Assembly: GCA_031472005.1 (NCBI GenBank)
Contig: PZJY01000004.1
Coordinates: forward strand, 1,586,556 to 1,650,555
Direction of reading: 5' to 3'
Origin: Tetracladium setigerum
Lineage: Eukaryota; Ascomycota; Leotiomycetes; Helotiales
Length of the DNA: 64,000 bases
A program made the position numbers and the translations under genes. A model generated the notes under the pieces. It saw nothing but the letters and a program-made list of their open reading frames with translations. It did no database searches and was not told where the DNA came from. Shown here piece by piece: positions 23,898 through 35,048 of the stretch (positions within the stretch are counted from its first letter, which is position 1; the number at the start of each line of letters is the position of its first letter).

Positions 23898-25469
23898 TGT
23901 AGGAGAGGTGGAGAAGTGGAGGTCGCAGTGAATAGATATCGCTCAGCTCCTGATTGATGGTGTACGTGAAATGAAGGCTGAGCTCGTGTTCAAGAGAAAA
24001 GACTCAAACGTAAGAAGAACTCGAAAGGAAATAACACCGGAATAATCACAGAAGATGGGATGAAGTAAGTAGGTAGTGAAAGGTCAAGAATAAGAATGGA
24101 AGTGACGATACTTCGAACTCAATATAAATGAAATCAAGAAAGGATCCAAGCTGCACGGGTGGAATACATCTTTCGCCTCCGCAGGATCAGGATCAGGATT
24201 CCTGTCCTGTCCCTGAGGAGGTCAAAAGCCGACATCGTTGTTTTGTTCATCTGATTTGTGGCCATCCGGACCAGCGAGACCAAAAGAGACCACAGAGACT
24301 GCAGATCAAGCATCCTATGGAGTATGGAAGCGGCGGAAGTTGCGTGGCCATGATTGGCCAGAAAACGAGCTGCTTTCTGATTGGAAAGTATCCCCATGGA
24401 GCTAGATCTCAGGAGGTTAAGCGGGAACACTCTATTTTCAGAGCTTGCTTGCTTACCTAAGGCTCGACATCAACTTCTCGTTCATCTTCATCTTCACTCC
24501 TCGGTACGTACCTATTTGCCTCGCAAACTCCTTCACAGCTCACCAGCTGGCGACATGGGATTCATGACACGCCACTACCACGCACGCATACTGTACGGTC
24601 TACATCAGTCGATGGCACTGTGCCTGCCTGCCTGCCTTTACCTGCCTCTGCCGTGTCAATCAATCGTATATCGTAAACTAGCCTCTCAAGTCGGAATAAG
24701 ACACGCGATATATACGATGCGTACCTGCACGCCAGATGCAGCTTCGTATTGCATACATACATCCATACATCCATACATCCTCTCTCCAACGTGTCCATGC
24801 ACGAGCACATCTCCTCTATGCAATGCAGTGAGAACGTTAAATAATGCTATTCGGAAACCACCCAGTCAGCTGTCAGCAGTTTGCGTACGCTGGAATCTGG
24901 ATCATGCTTTTAACTTGTCAATATCCTTTCCCGACGGCAAAGACAAGACCAGGTGGTGTTGCGCCCACTACTCCCTCCTACCTACCTAGTTACCTTGGAC
25001 TCTGCGTGTTGATTCGTGTTGTCTCCGTGCGGCGCTGAGAAAGTAAATGTCGAATCCACATACAGACAAGGGCTGCTTGATTTGTCTCGGAGCCCTCGGA
25101 CGCTATCATGCTGCCATTGAGATTTGAGACTGATTGAACTTCAATACTCGGAAGATCCGGCAAAATATAACATCGAGTCGTCGTCAATATCACCCCTTTC
25201 AGTGAATGAACTCCACGCGGAGGCTGTGAACTCATTGCGAAAGGTTTCTATACCACACGAACAAGTGTTTGGGAAAAGGTTCCTTTAAAACTTTGGAATG
25301 GATGTACTGAAAGTCAGCCTGCTTAATGTTGAGCAGTACATGATATGCATATATTTTCAGTTGAAATTGTTGTGTAATTATTCTTGACTTTATTCTTTTT
25401 TATTCCTTTTTTATCTTTGTCTGCCTTGTCTATGCCTATTTTCATAGTACAGTACATATTCTATTTAGA
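23898..25469. other. Gene-free stretch upstream of the P450
   Basis: It contains the P450 promoter and the E1 alpha 3' flank. A CATACATC microsatellite lies near 24758-24780. The longest frame (24381-24989, 202 codons) is rich in Cys, His and Leu in an irregular way, has no domain or Kozak context, and is probably chance. No gene called. Confidence 0.45.
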
Positions 25470-27006
25470 TCAAGGTTTCAAACTCCCGGTACCACCCTCA
25501 AACTCACCCACCTCATACTCCCCAGGATACCGCTCAATAACATCCTTCAACTCCTCCATCTGTTCCTTCAATTCCGGCGTCAACTCCTCATACATATCCT
25601 CAAACATAGCCCTAAGCGGCGGTTTCTTCTCCTTCTCCGCCTCTGCAAACGCCTTCAACACCTCCTTTCTCAGTCTCCCCCTGGTCTCCTTCTCTTTCTC
25701 CTCATTCCACACGCCATTTTTCTCCAAATACTTCCGTAATCTTGTGATCGGATTATCACGTTTCTTCCAATCCTCCACTTCAACCCTTGCCCGGTACGCG
25801 AACGAGTCATCGGAAGTACTGTGATGCGAGATACGATAGGACATCGCCTCGATCAAGACCGGTCTACCACCACCCTCCAAAGCCATCTTTCTTGCCCGCT
25901 GCGTAACCTCTCTCACGGCAAAGATGTCGTTCCCGTCCACACGGATTGTGTCGATTCCATAACCCATGCCACGACTAGCAATACCATCTCCACGATATTG
26001 CTCCAGCGTGGGTGTGGAAATCGCATAGCCGTTGTTACGGCAAATGAAGATTACGGGACAGGATCTGGTGGCGGCGATGTTGAGTGCGGCGTGGAAATCG
26101 CCTTCCGAGGCAGCACCTTCACCGAAATAACAGGTTGCCACACGGGCGGGGAGATTGGGATTTTGAAGACGTTGAATTTTGAGTGCGTAGGCTGCGCCAG
26201 CGGCATGGGGGATCTGTGTTGCTAAGGGGGAAGAGATGGTATGCTATTTTCACACATCATTAGTAACTTCCCCAAAAATAGGTAATAAATATCAAGTAAG
26301 AAAATAATGGCAAGGAGGCAGAGACGGGTGGGAGAACGAACAATATTCAACTTCCTACTCCCATAATGCACCGGCATATTCCTCCCTTTCCCAGCATCAT
26401 TCCTATTCGCAAAAAGCTGCGCCATGAAATCCTGAAACGTAAATCCCCTCTGCATATAAACACCAGCCTCCCTATACTGTGAAAAGATCACATCTTCCTT
26501 CTCCAACGCACTCGCGGACCCAACACATGTCCCTTCCTCACCCTGACTAGTCATATAAAAGGACAATCTGCCCTGCCTCTGCGCATCGAACATGATAATA
26601 TCCATTATAGAAACCGAGAGCATATCTTTATAAAGAGCGAGACAGATCTCATTCGAGGGGGGCGTGTAGTGCGGATCGATGATTTCGCCTTCTGGGGACA
26701 TGGTGCGGTATGTGGGGAGCGCGGGGTAGGTGGAGGGGTGTTCGAATGTGAGGTTATTGGTGAATTTACTGTCTACTGCTCCGGGGAAACGTACTCTACT
26801 TGCACTGTTAGATATGTGTATCTATAGATATATTGCAATTGTTTTGCGGGAGAGGAGAAGAGATAAAGAGACTGCTTACCCTGCAGCACCGGGCTTCTGG
26901 GAGATTGAGGATGACCATCTTGACGATTGTGATTTGAAACTATATGGAAGTATTTGGGGGATGCTTTTCTGCGACCTTGCGCCAGGCAAGAGGTTGGGAT
27001 TTTCAT
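25470..27006 (-). CDS. Branched-chain 2-oxoacid dehydrogenase E1 alpha subunit (one frame break in the leader)
   Basis: Exons 27006-26880, 26804-26342, 26243-25470; about 454 residues. This is the thiamine-diphosphate-binding alpha subunit of the mitochondrial complex that decarboxylates keto acids from Leu, Ile and Val. Diagnostic parts are RVRFPGAVDSKFT, YMTSQGEEGTCVGSASAL, the ThDP loop YFGEGAASEGDFHAAL...NN, and the regulatory phosphorylation loop YRISHHSTSDDS. The N-terminus is basic and Ser-rich, as expected for a mitochondrial presequence. Between ATG 27006 and the first splice site one base must be added; the G5 run at 26956-26960 (plus) is a good site and gives an SSRWSSSISQKPGAAG leader end. 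The start is therefore less certain than the body. Intron 2 uses the donor GTTCGT. Confidence 0.88.
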
Positions 27007-27455
27007 GATTGGAAAATATGAATTGAAAATGGGAATGGGTTGTTTGTTGAAGAATTCCAAAACGAAGGATGTAGAGTAGAATTTAGGGAAGTGTTGAAGG
27101 TAGGAAATAAAGCCGCCATTATCCGACCTCGGTACACTAAGGTAAGCTGGGGTAGTATGCTTGGCATGACGGTGCTTAGCTCGAGCCTCTAGCGTTCAGA
27201 CGACTTTAAAGGTGCTTTACTAGCCGTGCTAGCGTTGGAATTTAGCAGGATGTATAAAGTGTGGGTGACGTGCAACGAACTCATTTTCGATAATCTGAGA
27301 TTAAAGGTAAACGCAAATAACATGGAGCGATTCCGAAATGTGGAAGAATGAAAGTGAGTGGATACTAAAGATGCCAAGGCTGGGGTAGCAGCGCTCGGAT
27401 TTATTTCTATCAACAGAATAGCCGCTCTTCGTACATTCATCACCTCACTATCTAT
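27007..27455. other. Intergenic region, E1 alpha promoter side
   Basis: This 449-bp gap holds the E1 alpha promoter and the 3' end of the Zn2Cys6 gene, both on the minus strand. No further feature is recognised; the open frame at 27189-27443 lacks coding character. Confidence 0.45.
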
Positions 27456-29365
27456 CTACCAATCCTCGTCAAGTATAGCCTTTTGTTTCTGAACATCATC
27501 CCAGAGCTTTCTAAATGGCCCTACGCAATACGAATCTACCCAAATGATCCTCGAAAGATTTGCTCTGTAATCTGCAAAGGTGTGCAGGTTGGTTTCCTCT
27601 AGGACGGAAATTAGATGGTTGATAAACCACTGAAATTGGTTAGCTTTTGTTCCAAGACCACGAGCCGAATTTAGAAGAAAACGCTAACTGATATTTTGTC
27701 GACTTGAAGATTCCTTCGCATGAGAAATCATTGTCTGGAACCGAGGTCGCTTGAGCAATCAACCTGAAATGTGAACGAAAAAAATGATACTTACAGAACG
27801 CTCAATATGAGGTGCACAGACCCTCCCACGGAAAATAACCAAGGCGACAAATTAGATTCAAACGGCGCAATCTTCAATAAATCTGTCAGTGTTGCTTTCA
27901 ATTTATGCATTTGTGAGTAGATGAAGAGTGTCGGATTCGGGTATTCGTTCATAAATGGGAAAAAGGCCGCCATTGTGCATGCCCATCTCATCGACTCCGA
28001 AATGACCCGCATTAGTGAGCCCTCTGCTCCAGGAGGAGGAAGGTGCTGAAAGTGTTGTGTACATCTCCCAGTATAGACCCAGGTGCTAGAAGTCAATTGG
28101 GCGTTTTCTACCATTCCAATACCGTACTGAAAATAGCGGATAACACTTGAGAAGAGGGGCGAACAGCCCAAACTCTCGAAGTCGGTGAATAATGGATATG
28201 GAGAGTGCCCCTCAAATCCCAGCAGCATTTCTATGAGGTCATTTGGATCTGGAGGGAATACCGACTCCCCCATGACTATTGTCGTGGTCCTGTATCGACA
28301 TCCTCAGAATAGGCTGACAAGCTTGGTATGGGGGCAAACTTACCCGAATATCATATTTGCAAGGACTGCATTTTCCTGTCGAATGGCATAGATTCCTCCT
28401 CTCAATTTAACCATTCGCTTGACACCAGAAACATGAAGCTCTACAGCCTTGAAGTTTCCTCTCTCATACTATGAGCTAGGTTTTAGCGGATATGCTTAAA
28501 CCGACCATTTGTAAAAACTCACTTCAATAATAATCAGTGATAAGACTGCTTGAATCGTGCAATCGGTGACACTGTCTGGTTCATCCTCGATTGTTTTTCG
28601 TAAGAGACGCACACATTCTTTTCCTAATAAGGCCGTGTTTTTCGAAAACTTTCTTTCGCCTCTATGGCAATCTAAGTCAAAAGCGCTCAGCGCCATTGTC
28701 GCTTGGAATAGCAACTCATCGGTAGAAGCTTCTCTCCACCATTTCTATGTTGGAATCAGCCCTTAGCACGCGCAGAGGGACGGGATTCTTTGACGAGAGA
28801 GGTTTCTGACCTGTAAAAAAGTCTCGGTTTTGAAATTGATGACTATCGGGAGAGTCTTTTGCTCGAAAGTTGAAAGGTCTGGTAGATCCATGGAATTAGT
28901 CACTTATAAAACCGACTGTAACACCACAGATACTCACAGTGGTGTAATAATAAAGATTGAGACTCTGAGTTATGACTTCCTGGAAAGGAGGAAAAAGGAT
29001 CCAGTACATTTTTAATGGGCAATCGTTCCAGAGTCGTAATGTCGTGAATTTCTCGATCAAATACTGGAGTTTCCTTGTCTGATATAGTTGGGCGAGCGAG
29101 TATTTTGGATGGTTTTGACCTCACTAAAGCCCCAATTGTAGGCTTGATAGCAAGCTGAAAGTCACAATCCTCGGCATTTGCAAAATACTTGGAGCAGTTG
29201 CCACAGATGGGCCGAACCTCGTCACACTGCTTCACAGTCAGAAATGCCCACAAGCATTAAGAGCATATCTCTTGCCTTGACTCGACGAGTCTTACAAGTT
29301 TTGCAGCCCGTTCGGGATTTCTTGTGATACCTTGGGGCAAAGCGCCCGGTGGTATCTGGTAGCAT
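27456..29365 (-). CDS. Zn2Cys6 transcription factor with a fungal-specific C-terminal domain
   Basis: Exons 29365-29276, 29226-28938, 28878-28811, 28744-28523, 28468-28344, 28289-27795, 27713-27689, 27629-27456; 495 residues, intact frame. The Zn2Cys6 cluster is split: exon 1 ends in GCKTCKTRRVK and exon 2 starts CDEVRPICGNC. The remainder fits the fungal-specific factor domain often found in small regulators (HHYLSTFEQKT, WWREASTDELLFQATMALSA, and a C-terminal WFINHLISVLEETNLHTFAD). Intron 1 appears to be GC-AG (AAG/GCAAGA), because no GT donor preserves the RRVKCDE motif. Exon 7 is only 25 nt and is inferred from reading phase. Its targets are unknown; it points away from COQ5 across a 0.9-kb shared upstream region. 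Confidence 0.83.
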
Positions 29366-30282
29366 CTGGAAGGTGGATGTGATCTCTATGATTTTTTGTA
29401 TGAAGATGACCGCTTGTGAAAGACTACTGTATTCGGCCCCGCTTTCAAAAACAAAGTAGAAAGAAAGTGCTGAGATCTGATGTCCTCGAAATCAAGTAAG
29501 CAAGCACCAACAGTGAAGTAGGCTGTTATCATCGTTAATAATCGGATTTTTTGGGGTGGAAGATAAGCTTACGTGAGCCTCGTTTTCTGAACTGTAGGAA
29601 AACCAGGAGATCTAGACGCAGACAAAATTAGCTTCCAGCTATGTCAGCGGTGAATCAGTCTGCTACAATTCAAAAAGTCGTGAAAATTAGGCCGTATTCT
29701 TAGATGATCTGTGAACTGGTTAGTATTTGACTGTGTCTTGAAGAGTCGGGGAAACAGAACCTTAAGTCTGGAAACAGGATGAAGATTGAAAAAAAGGAAA
29801 GGTATAAAAAAGTGGACAAGCACAAGACATGTATAGAATAAGTATTTTAGAATACTAGCCAAATAACACACATGCAATTTGAACCGTTGCGTAATGGTAC
29901 GGATATGCAAAAGATATCAGCCCGTGGCGTACCTAGACCTGCAAGTATGTAGGAACAACCCAGCCGAGCAGCTTCCGAGAAGTAGAAAAGTTAGTGGAAT
30001 GATGACGGAACAACAACCACTTTTATGCCCTGAATCTAGCAAAATCTGATCGACGAAAGTCTCCGAGAAGAGCAAAACAACTAGGTCGATGGCTGATGTT
30101 CTAGTCAAGAAAAGAGAGTGGGATGCACATGAAGTGAGCGCTAGTTCACGCACTAGACCGGATCTGGGAATCTCGTATCGACCGCAAGGCTGAAAATGCA
30201 TTTGTTATTTGAACGCCCATCTATTCGCATCGTCACCAATCTTTTGCTCAATTCCGCTGGTACCAAATCCACCAGGGCAACA
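29366..30282. other. Divergent promoter region, Zn2Cys6 factor / COQ5
   Basis: 917 bp between two outward-facing starts. It presumably holds both promoters. Small open frames (29644-29910, 29917-30201 minus) have no domain. No specific operator could be identified. Confidence 0.45.
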
Positions 30283-31369
30283 ATGGCTTCAAGATCAGCT
30301 CTTCGACCCCTCCTGCGCTCTGCGACCGCACAATCGCATTGGAAATGCCAATCTCCTCCCGCCTGTCGATTTTTCGCAACCACTCCTTCTAAATGGGCCG
30401 AATCGCCTTCACAACCTTCAAGCAATGAGAGGACGACGCATTTTGGATTCGAGACTGTGGCAGAGGCGGATAAGGAAGCTCGCGGTATGTGGAGAAAGGA
30501 GGTGTCATGATCAAAATGGTACAGGATGCTGATGGATGGAAATAAATAGTGGCCGGAGTTTTCAGCAATGTAGCAGCCTCGTATGATGCCATGAATGATT
30601 TCATGTCATTGGGAATCCATCGTCTTTGGAAGTATGTCTATCCCCCAGCGAATTCCTTGCAATGAAATGGCCCTCTTATCTAACAATTGCTCTCGCAACA
30701 ACAGAGACCACTTCGTCCGCAGCATCAACCCGGGCCTCTCCACAAACACCTCCTCCTCCCCGGCTGGAAAATGCTCGACATAGCAGGCGGCACTGGCGAC
30801 ATTGCTTTCCGCCTGTTAGACCACAGTACACACATCAACCACTCCCCCAATCCACCATCACCATCTCAGACATAAACCCCGAAATGCTAGCCGAAGGCCG
30901 CAAACGATCCATGGCAACCTCGTACGCCAACTCCCCACGTCTTGACTTCCTCCTCGCCAATGCAGAAGACCTCTCCATGATCCCCTCCAACAGTATTGAT
31001 CTCTACACCGTAGCTTTTGGCATCCGCAATTTCACCAACAAGCCCGCTGCCCTCCGCGAAGCATACCGCGTGTTGAAGCCAGGTGGATTGTTCGCGTGTT
31101 TGGAGTTTAGCGGCGTGACGAATCCGTTGTTTGATGCTATTTATAAGAGGTGGAGTTTTGGTGCTATCCCATTGATTGGGCAGTTGGTGGCCGGGGATAG
31201 AGCGAGTTATCAGTATTTGGTTGAGAGTATTGAGAAGTTTCCTAGGCAGGAGGAGTGGAGGGATATGATTGTCGAGGCAGGCTTTGTCGTGCCTGGTAAG
31301 GGGTGGGAGGATCTGACGGGAGGCATTGCCGCGATTCACAAGGGTGTGAAGCCACTTGAAAAGGCATAG
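30283..31369 (+). CDS. COQ5: Ubiquinone biosynthesis C-methyltransferase Coq5 (two frame breaks)
   Basis: Exons 30283-30484, 30550-30631, 30705-31369; about 316 residues after repair. Coq5 is the mitochondrial SAM-dependent enzyme that adds the ring C-methyl group in ubiquinone synthesis, within the CoQ synthome on the inner membrane. A basic, Ser-rich presequence precedes VFSNVAASYDAMNDFMSLG and HRLWKDHFVRSINPG, the SAM loop LDIAGGTGDIAFR, the acidic motif TISDINPEML, LLANAEDL, FGIRNF and RVLKPGGLF. Two frame breaks occur in exon 3. One base is missing at the A4 run 30768-30771, just before MLDIAGG, and one at the C5 run 30844-30848, just before the STITISDINPE block. Both residues would be in conserved core sequence, which argues for sequence error. 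Confidence 0.9.
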
Positions 31370-31971
31370 AAAAGTGTTTCAACATGTGATAGTAGTGGCG
31401 TGAGGGTTCATTGTAAATTTGTACTATAGAGATACTGTACCATCACACAAGTCTTGTAGCATATCTAGAAGGAAGGTAGAGATAGGAAGGAGCATCAACG
31501 AATCAATCACTCAACCCACAATCAAGCAGGAGACATGGGCAGCCAAATTCCAAAGTACTTTGTTTATTTTCTATCTGCTAATATAAGCATCTCTCATGAT
31601 CTCTGCCCAACTAGAATACACGCAACGCTATCTTAAGAGCAGGTAACCACTGATGCAGGAAGAGGGATCAAACGTACAGAGAGAAGAGAAGAGCTATCAT
31701 CGCCAGGCAAGAAAGAAAAACTGCTAAGCATAAGCCAATGTCAAACTCCCGATCCTCAAATCCCAAAAGTACAACGCGAAAAGGGAGGACCTGTTTTTGT
31801 TTTGTGAACCAAGCCCGAAAAGGAAGAAACCACACTCAAAGATACCCGGGGAAAACCCGCCATTCCAAAGTCATCTCGCAAATGACGCATTAAGAAGATG
31901 TACTAGAAGTGACGACTTTTGGAGGACGCAAGTGAGAAATTGGTTGTAATTAATGGAACAGAGAGAGTCGC
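31370..31971. other. Convergent intergenic region
   Basis: 3' flanks of COQ5 (+) and the phosphoesterase/RGG gene (-). No open frame or structured element was recognised. Confidence 0.5.
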
Positions 31972-34356
31972 TTAGGATTCGGCGGGTGTGGCGTGGGATG
32001 GTGCGGGAGATGCAGAGTCTTTGTTGAATCCTCCGCGACCACGACCTCCTCGAGATCCACGATCTGCGCCACGTGATCCTCTTGAGGCTCCTCCTCTACC
32101 TCCACGTCCTCGTCCACCCTCGCTGTCACTCGCACCTCCGCTACGATATCCTCCTTGTGGAGCATTGGAGCTTCCACCTCTGCCGCTGCCCCATGATCCA
32201 GCACCTCCACGGTTGGCTGAAAATGGCTTGCTATTCTCCCTAGATTGGAAAACCTTCACAAGTGGCCTACTGCGGTCTTCACCTGCGCGAGACTTGACAT
32301 CCTCTGGCAAGCCTGCTAGAATAGAGTCTCGCTCCTCAATCGACTTGAAGTGAGCAACTCGGTTAGATTGGCCCCACTTCTCAATCTTGGTAATCTTATC
32401 CTCGCCATGGCCCTTGAACAGTTCGATAACTGCTTCATCAGAAGTAACATTCATGATGAATAGAGCAATAATGGCTTCAACTGGAGTCTTGCTGACCGGT
32501 GATGTGGTCTCTCCACCATTCGTTGAGGCTCCGTTTGTTGTGGTGGAAACCTTCTCGTTCTCCTTCTTGTCGCCTGGTAGGTTGACAACATTCGTTTGAG
32601 GGAGAGGGGTGGCTGGTTTCGGCTGCTGAGCTGGAGTTTCGACTGTTGGCTCAGTTGGGCCTCGTGGCTGTTGCTGTTGGTTTCTCTGGCCGTATGGCTG
32701 GGTTTGTTGCTGAGCGCTTGGTGTGCGTTGAGCTGGTCCAGTAGGAGGTTGAGTTGGAGCATTAGCAACCAGGCTGTGACTTGCACCAGGGGTGCCTGAG
32801 CCAGTGGTAGGTGCTTGCGTTTGTTGCTGGGCGATTTGGGCTGGGTGCTGCTTCGCTCCTCTATGAGCAAAGTTGAAACCTTGCGCTCTCATTTCCGTAC
32901 CAATACGACCATCCTGAACTTCCAATACCAACCAACCGAACGCAGCATCCGCCAAGTTGAAGTTCCACATGTTTTTGAAGGCACTCTCGTCAACTTGGCC
33001 GGCTCCTTGCGCAGAACCTGGTCCAACCGGGCCTCCGAATGGGTTTCCTCCAAGAGCTGTGCTGGGCATCTTCTCCACTATTCCAAGAGCGTTATTCAAC
33101 AGGTTTTGTTGAGCCTCGTTCTGCGAAATGGCTGGCTGAACCTCACTCTTGACTGTCTCCCACACATCGTTGAATGAAGCCTTCGAGGCGGCAAGCTTAC
33201 CACGGTAATGGTCCAAGGTAGGGTTAACGCTGAACTCGTTGTAAGAACTGCCATAACGGAAGTGGAGACCGGCCGAGATGGAGAAATCCGCTTTGAGGGT
33301 AACCGAGAGCTGGTTCAAGATACCCTCACGAGCTGGGGATGCGTGGGTAATGAAAATTCGAGTTTCCGTAGGATCGTAGACTCGGTTCGCGGTATCCACC
33401 AACTCGCCCATCTGCAACAAAGTTGTCCACATCGTTCCTTGTCCACCGGCAATGGTTGTTCTTCCCTCGCCGTTATCGAACAGCTTGTGCATTACAACGG
33501 CACCTCCCAAGCCCAAAAGTCGCAGCTTTACGCCACCAATCTCCAACAGCATCGATCGTGCCTCATCAATTATGTGCAGCTTGTCCACTTTGTACTCTCC
33601 GGACCTAAACTTCTCCAGTACTCTCACGTCTTCGCAGGCTCCCCATACTGTGTAGACTGGAACATCGAGCTTCAGGTTGCCATTCAGGAATTGTGAAAGT
33701 TCGGAAAGGGGGAGTTCGCTTGGTGGGAATCGGCCTTTAACTGGTCCACCAGGTGCGCCGATGGCCTTTTTAGTTGTCTCCGAGATCAAAGGGGAATACT
33801 GAGCGACGTGCTTGAGGGTCCTAAACGGCAGTATTAGCACGTGGGCGAAATTAAATGGCCATGCCGGGTCTCCTCTCACTTTTCGGCAATTCGATCTAAG
33901 GAAGTATCATCGTAGAAACCGAAGTCTCCAGTGTGGATGATATGGTCAGCGCGAGCCTGCTTTGCGAGTTCGTTGAGTGATCTCAAGTTTCCTGCTGGGG
34001 TCAGCTTCCATCCTGTTGACATGGCTTTCCGATCTCCTCACCTCGCACATCTGCCACGCAAAGAACTCTAACTCCGCCGGTTTGTATGACTCGGCCATTG
34101 TTGGGAAGAAGCGGTGCGGCTCCGGGAGGTAGATTTGGGTGCCCCTGGTTTGCTCCGTTTGGCAGGTATCCAGGGTTGTTGTATTGGTGTGGTCGTTGCT
34201 TCGCCATATCAGTTAGCTTTGAACTCAACAGAGACATGAGGATGGAGGGAGCAGAGCGAGATTTGGCGCAAGATCGAAGGTTACGCGGCGATGAACACAG
34301 CAAATAGGAAAAAAGCACCGAGCTGTATTGACGCGAGGAGAACTTACAGAGGCCAT
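31972..34356 (-). CDS. Metallophosphoesterase-like protein (DUF2433 type) with RRM-like segment and RGG tail
   Basis: Exons 34356-34348 (Met-Ala-Ser only), 34198-34042, 33991-33880, 33820-31972; 708 residues, intact. The N-terminal part looks like a calcineurin-type phosphoesterase: RVLCVADVRGNLRSLNELA, then DHIIHTGDFGFYDD, and ITHASPAREG further on, spacing typical of metal-binding D/H/G motifs. The middle fits the fungal DUF2433 family from memory. A Q/P-rich spacer leads to an RRM-like stretch (ALFIMNVTSDEAVIELFKG, VAHFKSIEERDSILAGLP) and a Gly/Arg-rich tail with RGG repeats, typical of RNA-binding proteins. No experimental function is known to me. A role in RNA metabolism is inferred from the tail only. 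The tiny first coding exon follows from the GT-AG sites and frame. Confidence 0.82.
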
Positions 34357-35048
34357 GATCTACAGAAGGCGTGAAGAGAGGTCGTGAGAGAGTTGTATCA
34401 AGTCGAAGTTTTCTATGCGATTAAAAAAGGAAAGGGTAGATCGGGGGTAGAAAGTTTTTCTTGAGGGATGATGGGGATCTGACGTTGAAGTTGTCGAGAA
34501 GCGGCTGTATTCTTGCCTTCGTTCGATATTCGAAGTTGAAGCTAGAGCGGATCTCTAACGCCGACGCTAATTCGCTCGGTTGGGCTCCCGCTGGAAAAGG
34601 AAACACCCTGGCCATCCGGTGCCCCATCCTCTGAAATTCACCTGTGACTGAAGCGATCGAAGATCAAGAGTATATAAAGTGATAAGGAGACAGTACTGCA
34701 TGCAGTAATCGAAATGGCTAAAAAGAAAGATATTATTACGACTCTTGATGGGGATTGTTTGCACAGTTTCAATTGCCCACAAGGAAGCGAGTTCTGCTCG
34801 TTTGCAGGCACCGTCACTGTTTACATCCTTGAGAATACAAAGATCCAAATGATTCGAATGAACATCACTTTAAATCACACTTGCCTCCTAATAATAGACA
34901 CAGTCTTGCGTCACACTCATTCTGACCAGAATACACGCGCGCAGAGAAGGGACGGGTATCATGAATTACAAGACTATGGGGCATCGCTCAAATGAAAACA
35001 ATGTAGCTCTTTCTCCTCACCGCCTAAAGTATTAGAAGATTATCGATC
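34357..35048. other. Intergenic region between two minus-strand genes
   Basis: Holds the promoter of the phosphoesterase/RGG gene and the 3' UTR of GEM1. ORF 34714-34995 (plus) lacks coding signs. Nothing else is visible. Confidence 0.45.

Noticed and set aside
24381..24989. 202-codon open frame (plus) upstream of the P450
   Set aside because: Composition is irregular, with simple-repeat sequence inside, and there is no similarity to any family I know.
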